Part shown: piece by piece, positions 1-6,495 of the stretch
Numbering within the stretch: the stretch's first letter is position 1
Layout: each line of letters begins with the position of its first letter
Origin: JAENVT01 sp031430695
GTDB taxonomy: Bacteria > Actinomycetota > Acidimicrobiia > Acidimicrobiales > Ilumatobacteraceae
Reading direction: 5' to 3'
Length of the DNA stretch: 21,914 nt
Assembly: GCA_031430695.1 (NCBI GenBank)
Contig: JANPBZ010000119.1
Location: 1 to 21,914 of the forward strand
Position numbers and translations under genes: made by a program
Notes under the pieces: model-generated
The model's database searches: none
What the model was told of the DNA's origin: nothing
Seen by the model: only the letters and a program-made list of their open reading frames with translations

Positions 1-823
1 CGAACACCGAACCGCGGTAGCCGCCGGCAAGGATGTTGTGCAGGCTGACAAAACCGAATTTCCCGGGATGGGTGCTGGCTCCGGCCACCAGCACACCCTT
101 GGGATCGAACAGGGCACGGAACTGCGCATCGGTGGGTCGGCCGCGATGATGGGTGCTCTCCGTGCATGTATCGCCAAGTTCGATCAGGGCATCGACTGCA
201 ATCGGCGTCCCGTCCTTCGTGACGATCAGTGGATTGACATCGACGCTGATCACGTCGCGCCGCGCCTCGGCCAAGGCTGACAAGCCGAGAAGCACCGCCT
301 GCAACCGCTTCCGATCGACCGCCGCGTCCCCCCGGAACTCGCCGAGCAATCTTTGCGTCGCCAAACCCTCGATCATCTCCGAGGCATCGATCTCGCTGAG
401 CGGTACCGGTCGAAACTGCACATCGGCGATGGCCTCGGCGATGACGCCACCGACGCCGAGCATGACGTTTGCCCCGAACTGTGGGTCTCGTACCACTCCG
501 GCGATCAGCTCGCGATTGCCGGCGATCATCGGCGCGACCAACAGTGTCACCTCACCGTCTGCGGCGTTCGCCTTGGCCAACAACTCGTCCGCGGCGATTC
601 GTACTGCCAGCTCGTCGCCGAGCCGCAACCTGACCAATCCACGCTCGGTCTTGTGGGCGATCGCGGCACCGCACAACTTGACAGCCACGGGAAAACCGAG
701 CGCCTCGGCGGCCAGAGCGGCGGCCTGCGACGTGCCGACTTCGCGCTCATCTGCCATCGGGACGCCGTATGTTCGGAGCAACGCCTTCGATGCCGCCTCC
801 GACAAAGTCCCCAATCCGCTCAC
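1..823 (-). CDS. Acyl-CoA synthetase, NDP-forming (ATP-grasp + CoA-binding), partial
   Basis: This gene is cut by the left edge and about 274 N-terminal residues are visible. I translated it by hand from a GTG at 823. Residues 1 to about 225 form an ATP-grasp domain of the ADP-forming acetyl-CoA synthetase type: an LSEAASKALL-type start, an AVKLCG...HKTERG segment like the family's HK-x-x-GG region, and a DVNPLIV motif near the end of the domain. From about residue 245 a Rossmann CoA-binding domain begins (LFDPKGVLVAGAST, then HNILAGGYRGSVF). The family makes acyl-CoA or splits it with ATP/ADP in the cytoplasm. The order ATP-grasp first, CoA-binding second is a permutation of the common alpha-beta fusion. 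It lies 54 nt downstream of tetR on the same strand and is probably co-transcribed. The substrate cannot be told. No strong ribosome site precedes the GTG, so the start is less certain than the family. Confidence 0.85.
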   Translation of the reverse strand, partial: MSGLGTLSEAASKALLRTYGVPMADEREVGTSQAAALAAEALGFPVAVKLCGAAIAHKTERGLVRLRLGDELAVRIAADELLAKANAADGEVTLLVAPMIAGNRELIAGVVRDPQFGANVMLGVGGVIAEAIADVQFRPVPLSEIDASEMIEGLATQRLLGEFRGDAAVDRKRLQAVLLGLSALAEARRDVISVDVNPLIVTKDGTPIAVDALIELGDTCTESTHHRGRPTDAQFRALFDPKGVLVAGASTHPGKFGFVSLHNILAGGYRGSVF

Positions 824-877
824 TGTCTGCAGGCTAGGCGAGCGGCTTGTGTGTCTGCTGGCTTCTCGCCGTTCAGT

Positions 878-1492
878 TCACGGCACCAGCGCGGTGCGGA
901 AGAACGCTGTGATGTGATCACGTCGACGAAGCAGCGCATCGGGCGCCAACGGATCCTCGTCGAGCAAGCCACCGAGAAATGGCGAGTCGGAGAAGTAGCT
1001 CAACAACGCGCCGTAGCCGGTGAGCAACAGTTGCTCAGGATCGTGTTGACGGAAGACGCCGGCTTCCATTTCGTTGCGAAAGTAGGCGACGCTTCGGTCC
1101 CACATCGGCCGCAACACGGCAGCGAGATCGATGCCGAGGTGAGCGCCGCCGTCGAGTGCCTCGCGACGCATCAGACGCACGTAGCCGTGATTGTCGGCAA
1201 AGAAATCGAAACCTGCGCCGATCACACTCTCGACCTTCGCCCAGCCGCGCTCCGGGCTGGCGATCGCTTCGGCAAGGCGCTCGAACCAGTCGCTGAGCAG
1301 CCGCTCGAACACCTCGTGGTACAGCGCTTCCTTCGACGGAAAATGGTGCAGCAGGCTGGGACGGCGAATACCGACACCAGCGGCGATGTCATTCAGTGAC
1401 GTGCCGTCGTAGCCGGATTCGGCAAAGCACTGCAGCGCTTCATTGATGATCAGATCGCGGGTCGACAGGTGTTCGCCCGCGTGTACCACCAT
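878..1492 (-). CDS. TetR/AcrR family transcriptional regulator
   Basis: A 204-aa protein of normal TetR length. The N-terminal helix-turn-helix spans about residues 29-50 (YDGTSLNDIAAGVGIRRPSL, then LHHFPSKEALY), which is the TetR_N signature. The rest is the variable all-helical ligand-binding and dimer domain. The ATG at 1492 lies 6 nt after a TACACT box on the minus strand, so the mRNA may be leaderless. It faces a fatty-acid desaturase gene, and the 66-bp region between them holds a 20-bp near-palindrome, a likely operator. Downstream on the same strand lies an acyl-CoA synthetase. This suggests a repressor of lipid or acyl-CoA genes that senses an acyl-CoA, similar in layout to DesT of Pseudomonas. 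The ligand and targets are inference. Confidence 0.93.
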   Translation of the reverse strand: MVVHAGEHLSTRDLIINEALQCFAESGYDGTSLNDIAAGVGIRRPSLLHHFPSKEALYHEVFERLLSDWFERLAEAIASPERGWAKVESVIGAGFDFFADNHGYVRLMRREALDGGAHLGIDLAAVLRPMWDRSVAYFRNEMEAGVFRQHDPEQLLLTGYGALLSYFSDSPFLGGLLDEDPLAPDALLRRRDHITAFFRTALVP

Positions 1493-1498
1493 GCAGGC

Positions 1499-1504
1499 AG
1501 TGTA
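1499..1504 (-). promoter_or_regulatory. -10 box of tetR (leaderless type)
   Basis: TACACT on the minus strand fits the actinobacterial TANNNT -10 consensus and ends 6 nt before the tetR ATG. The transcript would therefore begin at or next to the start codon. No clear -35 is seen. Confidence 0.5.
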
Positions 1505-1521
1505 ACCCGCTTTCCTGCTGG

Positions 1522-1541
1522 CCTACCGACCAGTAGGTAGG
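1522..1541. promoter_or_regulatory. Palindromic operator, probably for the adjacent TetR protein
   Basis: CCTACCGACCAGTAGGTAGG is an interrupted palindrome in which 16 of 20 positions pair, with half-site CCTACCNAC. It lies in the 66-bp divergent region between tetR and the desaturase gene, covers the expected -35 region of the desaturase promoter, and is placed so that it could also control tetR. TetR proteins commonly bind such sites next to their own gene. Binding by this protein is inferred. Confidence 0.7.
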
Positions 1542-1546
1542 TCTGA

Positions 1547-1552
1547 TAAACT
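1547..1552 (+). promoter_or_regulatory. -10 box of the desaturase gene (leaderless type)
   Basis: TAAACT fits TANNNT and ends 6 nt before the ATG at 1559, so transcription should start at the start codon or within a base or two. The operator palindrome lies just upstream over the -35 position. Confidence 0.55.
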
Positions 1553-1558
1553 CTCCGC

Positions 1559-2308
1559 ATGCTGCGGGTCGTCGCCCTGGTTCTGCTGATCGGTTTCGGC
1601 GTGTCGTGCGTCGCCTTTGTGGCCTCGACGGTGTACTTGCACCGCGGCCTCGCCCACCACGCGGTCACGTTCAAACGCCCCGTGACCGAAGCTTTTCGCT
1701 TCCTGGTGTGGATCACCACGGGCATTCGCCCGCGCCAGTGGGTTGCAGTGCACCGCAAACATCACGCGTTCACCGACGTCGAGGGCGACCCCCACTCCCC
1801 CGTGCTGCTTGGCTGGTTCAAGGTGCAGCGCACCAATGTCGCGCTCTATCGGCGCGAGGCTCGCAACGCGGACACGATGAGCCGCTATTCGCGGGACGTG
1901 CCGACGACACGCGCTGATCGCTGGTTCTACGATCACGCCCTGATCGGACTCGGCATCGGCATCGGCATTCTTGTGTTCATCTTTGGGCCACTGATCGGCC
2001 TGTTGGCAGCCTTCGTGCACGTCAACCTGTATCTCGGTGGCTCGGCTGCAGTCAACGCGGTCGCCCACCACTTCGGCCGACGCCCCTATCCGAACGGGGC
2101 GGGCAACCTTCAGTGGCTGGCGCTGATCACCGCCGGTGAGGGGCTGCACAACAACCATCACGCCGCGCCGACGTCGGCGCGACTGTCTCATCGCTGGTTT
2201 GAGATCGACCCCGGGTGGTGGGTGATCCGGGCGTTGATGTTGTGTCGTCTCGCCAAGGTTCGACTGACCGAATTGCACCTCGTGTCGGCCAAGAGGGTGC
2301 CGGCCTGA
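1559..2308 (+). CDS. Membrane fatty-acid (acyl-CoA) desaturase
   Basis: A 249-aa protein with the three histidine boxes of membrane di-iron acyl desaturases: HRGLAHH (residues 28-34, H-x4-HH), HRKHH (65-69) and HNNHH (197-201). The NAVAHHFG segment (166-173) matches the extra ligand region of stearoyl-CoA-type enzymes. Hydrophobic membrane segments lie at about 3-25 and 128-160. The family puts a cis double bond, usually delta-9, into acyl chains using O2 and an electron donor. It is shorter than typical delta-9 desaturases (about 300 aa or more) because little sequence precedes the first box. The ATG follows a -10 box by 6 nt. It is probably repressed by the divergent TetR protein. The final bases overlap the proposed start of nagA, so the two may be translated together although their functions look unrelated. 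Confidence 0.93.
   Translation: MLRVVALVLLIGFGVSCVAFVASTVYLHRGLAHHAVTFKRPVTEAFRFLVWITTGIRPRQWVAVHRKHHAFTDVEGDPHSPVLLGWFKVQRTNVALYRREARNADTMSRYSRDVPTTRADRWFYDHALIGLGIGIGILVFIFGPLIGLLAAFVHVNLYLGGSAAVNAVAHHFGRRPYPNGAGNLQWLALITAGEGLHNNHHAAPTSARLSHRWFEIDPGWWVIRALMLCRLAKVRLTELHLVSAKRVPA
2291..2297 (+). promoter_or_regulatory. Ribosome binding site supporting a CTG start of nagA
   Basis: AAGAGGG lies inside the 3' end of the desaturase gene and ends 7 nt before the CTG at 2305. It is the only good Shine-Dalgarno-like sequence near the N-terminus that the NagA family predicts. Confidence 0.5.
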
Positions 2309-3405
2309 CCGCTGTTCGCGCCGCACGTGTTTGGACCGGGCACCACTGGCTCGGGCGATCGCGGATCGACGTCGACGACGGGTGCATCGTGGCAGTCGAG
2401 CCCTTCGCCGGATCTGTCGATGTCGATCTCCTGACAGCAGGTTTCGTTGACCTGCAGGTCAATGGGATAGACGACATCGATGTAGCGACCGCCGCCGGCG
2501 ACGACTGGGACCGACTCGACCAGTTGCTGATCGCTCAGGGGGTGACCACGTGGTGCCCGACGCTCGTGACGATGCCTCTTGATCGATACGCCGCACCATT
2601 GCATCGCATTGCCGAGGCGATGAAACGTGTCAACCCGACGCGACCGGTGATCGCCGGAGCTCACCTCGAGGGGCCGTTCCTAGGAGCAGCACCCGGAGCC
2701 CACCCGCGTGACCTGATCGTCGACATCGACCTCGCCTGGATCGAGGACCTGCCGACGAACGTGGCCATGGTCACCCTCGGCGCCGAACAGCGCCTCGCTG
2801 GGGCGGCGATCGAGTGGCTCGTGCGGCGGGGCGTCTTGGTGTCGCTCGGTCACACCGCCGCCGGCGACCACGACCTCGATCGGGCTGTCGTGCACGGGGC
2901 CAGCATGGTGACTCACCTGTTCAACGGCATGAGCGGCCTGCACCACAGAGCGCCCGGCGTTGTCGCCTGGGTCCTCACGCACCCAACGATGTGTGCGTCG
3001 ATCATCGCCGATGGCGTGCACGTACATCCGCGCATGGTGCGCCTGGCGTTCCAGGTCCTCGGCCCAGACCGTGTGGTGTTGGTCACCGATTCCGTGGCAT
3101 GGCGACGAGGTGGGATCGGTCCGATTGGGTTCGAAGTGTTCGACGGAGCGCCGCGACTGCCCGATGGAACTCTCGCCGGGAGCGCGCTGACCATGGACGC
3201 CGCGATTCGAACGAGCGTGGCTGCCGGCGTCGCGCTGGAGACCGCGTTGACGGCAGCCAGCGCGAACCCGGCACGACTGCTGGGCTTGGACGATCGAGGA
3301 ACGATCGAGATCGGCAAGCGAGCCGACCTGGTCGGCATGTCGGGGGCGGGCACTGTCACCGCGGTCTGGGTGGCCGGCGAGCCCGTCAACGGCCTCGAGA
3401 TCTAG
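2305..3405 (+). CDS. nagA: N-acetylglucosamine-6-phosphate deacetylase
   Basis: From the CTG at 2305 this is a 366-aa amidohydrolase that removes acetate from GlcNAc-6-P in amino-sugar recycling. Seen motifs are DLQVNG (49-54), HLEGPF with metal ligand E122 (120-125), GHTAAG with H183, THLFNGM with H204, DGVHVHP with H239, and VTDS with catalytic D262. DLQVNG resembles the E. coli one-metal type. The usual glycines after NG are replaced by IDDIDV. Family alignment places the N-terminus at LTAVRAARVWTG, but no ATG, GTG or TTG lies there. CTG overlaps the desaturase stop (CTGA) and has AAGAGGG upstream. A GTG at 2242 would add 21 unrelated residues. No nagB or sugar transporter is in the window. 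The family is sure; the start is moderately sure. Confidence 0.9.
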   Translation: MTAVRAARVWTGHHWLGRSRIDVDDGCIVAVEPFAGSVDVDLLTAGFVDLQVNGIDDIDVATAAGDDWDRLDQLLIAQGVTTWCPTLVTMPLDRYAAPLHRIAEAMKRVNPTRPVIAGAHLEGPFLGAAPGAHPRDLIVDIDLAWIEDLPTNVAMVTLGAEQRLAGAAIEWLVRRGVLVSLGHTAAGDHDLDRAVVHGASMVTHLFNGMSGLHHRAPGVVAWVLTHPTMCASIIADGVHVHPRMVRLAFQVLGPDRVVLVTDSVAWRRGGIGPIGFEVFDGAPRLPDGTLAGSALTMDAAIRTSVAAGVALETALTAASANPARLLGLDDRGTIEIGKRADLVGMSGAGTVTAVWVAGEPVNGLEI

Positions 3406-3587
3406 TCGCCGTCGATCTTGTCGAGCACCTCGTGTGCCTTCTCGGCGACGTCGCCGACGACTCCATCCTTCTCGGCCAACTTCGCTGCCTGGTCATCAAC
3501 CTTCTGGGCGACCTGTTGCGCCTGTGCTTTGGTTTCAGCACCTTTCTTGCCGCTGAACATCCCCTTCAATTTGTCAAGCAGACCCAT
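3402..3587 (-). CDS. Small helical charged protein, antitoxin-like (MT0933-type resemblance)
   Basis: A 61-aa protein starting MGLLDKLKGMFSGKKG, then an alanine-, lysine- and glutamate-rich helical stretch (residues 17-60) ending LDKIDGD. The layout of an amphipathic MGLLDKLK helix followed by repeated DK/EK helices resembles the actinobacterial MT0933-like antitoxin family, but I cannot confirm this and see no toxin partner. A good ribosome site (GAAAGGAAG, minus strand, 3592-3600) precedes the ATG at 3587, which supports this start over a longer reading frame. It follows the PPOX-type gene by 59 nt on the same strand. Its stop codon TAG shares the CTAG tetranucleotide with the nagA stop on the other strand. 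Confidence 0.75.
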   Translation of the reverse strand: MGLLDKLKGMFSGKKGAETKAQAQQVAQKVDDQAAKLAEKDGVVGDVAEKAHEVLDKIDGD

Positions 3588-3646
3588 GATGCTTCCTTTC
3601 TCACGTGCGCCATCGGCGCGGCGACCTGTGTACCACACTTGACTGA

Positions 3647-4081
3647 TCAGTCGGCTATGTCCTGCTTGGCGATCACAGTGGTGGGTGTGACTCGAACCAC
3701 CATCTCCGGAGGTACCGCGTTGCGTCGACCGTACTGCTCGGCCAACTCGCTCCCCATGTAGCGGCCGGCGATCCGTGTCGCCCAGTGCAGCAGTTCGGCC
3801 GGATCGGTCGATGTCGACGTCGTACCAACGACCGTGACGAACGAGAACGGGGGTCGCTCGTCGTCGAAGCACAAAGCAACCCGTCCGTCGCGAAGGATCG
3901 ACCTACCTTTGATCGTGTCGGCAGACGTCATGAACACAATCTCGCCACCATCGAGATCAACCCAGACTGGGGCGATGTGCGGGCTGCCATCGAGCCGGCT
4001 GACAGCGAGTTTGGCAGTGCGGGCGGGTACGGCCGAAATGAAACTCTGCCACCAACCATCGGGTGCTGCGGTGTACCCCAT
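3647..4081 (-). CDS. PPOX-class, probably F420-dependent, oxidoreductase
   Basis: A 144-aa split-barrel protein. The stretch LDGSPHIAPVWVDLDGGEIVFMT, then TIKGRSILRDGRVALCFDDERPPFSFV (about residues 30-85), is the classic pattern of the PPOX / Rv1155-like family, whose actinobacterial members bind F420, FMN or biliverdin. The ADTIKGR arginine/lysine region would contact the cofactor phosphate. The start is ATG 4081, since a TAGCGT box lies 8 nt upstream on the minus strand, and longer frames upstream would run through the divergent gene. The substrate is unknown. It is divergent from the 132-aa gene at 4107 and may share a transcript with the downstream 61-aa gene. Confidence 0.87.
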   Translation of the reverse strand: MGYTAAPDGWWQSFISAVPARTAKLAVSRLDGSPHIAPVWVDLDGGEIVFMTSADTIKGRSILRDGRVALCFDDERPPFSFVTVVGTTSTSTDPAELLHWATRIAGRYMGSELAEQYGRRNAVPPEMVVRVTPTTVIAKQDIAD

Positions 4082-4089
4082 AGAGCGCG

Positions 4090-4095
4090 ACGCTA
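4090..4095 (-). promoter_or_regulatory. -10 box of the PPOX-type gene, overlapping the opposite -10
   Basis: TAGCGT on the minus strand fits TANNNT and lies 8 nt before the ATG at 4081. Its TA shares bases 4094-4095 with the forward -10 box. Confidence 0.5.
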
Positions 4096-4099
4096 CCCT
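4094..4099 (+). promoter_or_regulatory. -10 box of the 132-aa gene (leaderless type)
   Basis: TACCCT fits TANNNT and lies 7 nt before the ATG at 4107. Together with the reverse box at 4090-4095 it makes a symmetric bidirectional promoter in a 25-bp intergenic gap. Confidence 0.5.
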
Positions 4100-4106
4100 C
4101 GCCGCC

Positions 4107-4505
4107 ATGCAGATCGTGTCAGCACTGTTCGTCGAAAATTTCGAGATGCGCCAAGCCCCTGGGCCGTCGACGCGCATCGACCTCACAGGGGCGATGTTCT
4201 CGATGGCTGCACCATCCGAGGCACCAGTCACGCTCTCACCACATCTCGTAGCATTGATCTATTGCACGCCAACCGAGGCCGGCAACGGTGTGTTCGAAGT
4301 GGTGTTCCGCAAGGGCATGGCGGGGGACGACGAGCAGATCGCCCGCAACGTCAGCCCGTTCACTGTCGATCCCGGCAAGTTCACATACCGCCTGGTGAAA
4401 GGCGAATTGGAGTTCACCGATTACGGCCAGATCTTCGCTCACTGCCGCATCGACAAGGGCCCCTGGCACCTCGTGCCGTTTACTCTCCTGCCCCCTGTGG
4501 CCTGA
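4107..4505 (+). CDS. Hypothetical protein, 132 aa, beta-rich
   Basis: I do not firmly recognise this protein. It starts MQIVSALFVENFEMR, contains alternating hydrophobic strands (HLVALIYCTP, GVFEVVFRKG, KFTYRLVKGELEF, WHLVPFTLL) and ends LLPPVA. There is no signal peptide or membrane segment. The layout suggests a small beta-sandwich and vaguely recalls the DUF6941 group, but this is a guess. The ATG at 4107 was chosen because a TACCCT box lies 7 nt upstream and the longer frame upstream lies antisense to the PPOX-type gene. It is followed after 20 nt by transketolase, which has its own -10 box. Its location between a PPOX-type gene and tkt gives no clear hint of function. Confidence 0.75.
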   Translation: MQIVSALFVENFEMRQAPGPSTRIDLTGAMFSMAAPSEAPVTLSPHLVALIYCTPTEAGNGVFEVVFRKGMAGDDEQIARNVSPFTVDPGKFTYRLVKGELEFTDYGQIFAHCRIDKGPWHLVPFTLLPPVA

Positions 4506-4512
4506 CCGCGGA

Positions 4513-4518
4513 TACAGT
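4513..4518 (+). promoter_or_regulatory. -10 box of the transketolase operon (leaderless type)
   Basis: TACAGT fits TANNNT and lies 7 nt before the GTG at 4526. This supports both an independent promoter for tkt-tal-LOG and the choice of GTG 4526 as start. Confidence 0.55.
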
Positions 4519-4525
4519 CGGCATC

Positions 4526-6493
4526 GTGCCAACGACGCTGACCAACGAGCAACAAGTCGCAGCCATCTCATTGATCCGTGGCTTGGCCATGGACGCACCG
4601 TTGTATGCCAAGAGTGGGCACCAGGGCACCGCTATGGCGCTCGCTCCCTTGGCTCACGTGCTGTACAGCCGAGTGCTGCGCCACGATCCTGCCAACCCAC
4701 ACTGGCCCGACCGCGACCGATTCATCTTGTCGAATGGCCACGCGTCGATCCTGCAGTACTCGATGTTGTACCTCGCCGGCTACGGCCTCGAACTCGACGA
4801 CATCAAAGGTTTTCGGCAGTGGGAATCGCTGACCCCGGGTCACCCCGAGGCACGTCACACGACCGGCGTCGAAGTCACCACCGGACCCCTTGGTCAAGGG
4901 TTCGCCAACGCTGTTGGCATGGCCATCGCCGAGCGTCGGCTGCGCACGCAGTTCGGTGACGACGTGATCAACCATCACACCTTCGTGGTCGCCGGCGACG
5001 GCTGCTTCGAGGAGGGCGTCAGCCACGAGGCCGCCTCGCTCGCCGGACACCAACGCCTCGGCAACTTGATCTGCATCTACGACGACAACCACATCACCAT
5101 CGACGGCGATACGTCGCTGGCATACAGCGACGACGTCGGCAGGCGCTTTGAGGCATACGGGTGGAACGTCGTTCACCTCGGCGAGATGGCCGACGATTGC
5201 GACGCGCTCGAGGCAGCGCTCCTTACAGCCAAGGCCGTCGACGATCGGCCCTCGCTGCTCATCTTGCGCAGCCACATTGCCGCGCCCAGCCCGGACCTGA
5301 CAGATCATCACGAAGCACATGGCAACCCGTTCACGGTCGAGCAGGTCAGCCGGACGAAGTCGGTCATGGGTATCCCCGACGAGCCCTACTGGGCGCCGGT
5401 TGATCTGGTTGCGGCGTATCGCGACCATTGCTCGGAGCGCGGCAGCAACGCATTCGACGCATGGTCGAAGCGCAAGGCTGCTTCCTCGCTCGACGAGACC
5501 GCGTGGCAGGCCTGTTGGGACGCAACGGGCATCGCTGGCTGGGAGTCCAATCTGCCCACTTTCGAGCAGGGCGACAAGATTGCAACACGCGTGGCCATCG
5601 AGAAGGCGTTCAATGCTTCACTCGACGGGGTGCCTGGCCTGCTGGCGGGCGCCGCCGACCTCACGGGCAACACCGGCACCAAGCTCACTGCACAGCAAGC
5701 TCAGTCGTACGATCACCCGGGCGGCCGACAGATGTACTACGGCATCCGCGAGCACGCCATGGGGTCGGCGATGGTCGGTATGGCCATGCATGGCGGCGTC
5801 ATTCCTGCCGGCGGCACGTTCTTCGTCTTCCTCGACTACATGCGTCCAGCCGTTCGCCTCGCCGCACTCAGCAGCGCGAAGGTCGTCTTCGTGTGGACCC
5901 ACGACTCGGTCGGTGTCGGCGAGGACGGCCCGACTCACCAACCGATCGAGCACATCGCCACGTTGCGAGCCATACCGGGTCTGCAGGTCATCCGTCCTGC
6001 CGACGCCAACGAGACCGTCGCAGCTTGGAAGGCAGCCGTGGCTCACGACGGCCCCACAGCACTGGTACTCAGCCGTCAGACGGTCACCGTGTGCACCGAC
6101 GGCTCGGCGGTCGACAAAGGCGCCGCCGTGGTTCGCCAGGCCGAACACCCACAGGTGGTGCTGGTCGGCACCGGCAGCGAAGTCTCACTGTGCGTCGAGG
6201 CCGCCGAACAACTGGCATCGGCAGGTGTCCGCGCCACGGTCGTCAGCATGCCGTCGTGGGACCGTTTCGCGTCACAGAGCGCCAGCTACCAAGACGACGT
6301 CCTACCGGCAGAGCTGCCCGTCTTGTCGGTCGAGGCCGCTGTCACCTTCGGCTGGGAGCGCTACGCCGACGAGTCGATCGGTATCGACCGTTTCGGTTCC
6401 AGCGCTCCCGGGAATGTGGTGATGGAGAAGTTGGGAATCAACGTCGCCAACGTCGTGGCCGCTGCCACCCGACTGGCACAGTCAAAGGGGTAA
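4526..6493 (+). CDS. tkt: Transketolase
   Basis: A 655-aa thiamine-diphosphate enzyme of normal length (E. coli TktA is 663 aa) that moves two-carbon units between sugar phosphates in the pentose-phosphate pathway. Visible are HQGTAMALAPL (32-42), the FILSNGH segment (67-72), TPGHPE (103-108), GPLGQG (120-125), the ThDP/metal motif GDGCFEEG with N188 (157-188), the catalytic glutamate E409 in GIREHAMG, and THDSVGVGEDGPTHQP of the pyrimidine domain. The GTG at 4526 was chosen because TACAGT lies 7 nt upstream and the family begins near ISLIRGLAMDA. The open frame continues upstream for over 240 codons, but that part lies over other genes. The stop is 2 nt before transaldolase. No residue looks missing. 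Confidence 0.97.
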   Translation: MPTTLTNEQQVAAISLIRGLAMDAPLYAKSGHQGTAMALAPLAHVLYSRVLRHDPANPHWPDRDRFILSNGHASILQYSMLYLAGYGLELDDIKGFRQWESLTPGHPEARHTTGVEVTTGPLGQGFANAVGMAIAERRLRTQFGDDVINHHTFVVAGDGCFEEGVSHEAASLAGHQRLGNLICIYDDNHITIDGDTSLAYSDDVGRRFEAYGWNVVHLGEMADDCDALEAALLTAKAVDDRPSLLILRSHIAAPSPDLTDHHEAHGNPFTVEQVSRTKSVMGIPDEPYWAPVDLVAAYRDHCSERGSNAFDAWSKRKAASSLDETAWQACWDATGIAGWESNLPTFEQGDKIATRVAIEKAFNASLDGVPGLLAGAADLTGNTGTKLTAQQAQSYDHPGGRQMYYGIREHAMGSAMVGMAMHGGVIPAGGTFFVFLDYMRPAVRLAALSSAKVVFVWTHDSVGVGEDGPTHQPIEHIATLRAIPGLQVIRPADANETVAAWKAAVAHDGPTALVLSRQTVTVCTDGSAVDKGAAVVRQAEHPQVVLVGTGSEVSLCVEAAEQLASAGVRATVVSMPSWDRFASQSASYQDDVLPAELPVLSVEAAVTFGWERYADESIGIDRFGSSAPGNVVMEKLGINVANVVAAATRLAQSKG

Positions 6494-6495
6494 TC

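Noticed and set aside
353..1399. Long plus-strand reading frame (348 codons) opposite the synthetase and tetR genes
   Set aside because: It is antisense to two well-recognised minus-strand proteins and has the Arg/His/Gln-rich composition of a GC-rich shadow frame with no family motif.
3402..3587. Toxin-antitoxin pair involving the 61-aa protein
   Set aside because: The upstream gene is a PPOX-type enzyme and the opposite gene is nagA; no toxin family is adjacent.
3785..4525. An N-terminal extension of transketolase of about 247 residues
   Set aside because: It runs through the PPOX-type and 132-aa genes in the wrong frame, is Arg-rich, and the -10 box plus family length place the start at GTG 4526.
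5428..6495. A transaldolase N-terminal extension reaching into transketolase
   Set aside because: It overlaps tkt in another frame. The ATG at 6496 has a strong ribosome site and matches the family start.
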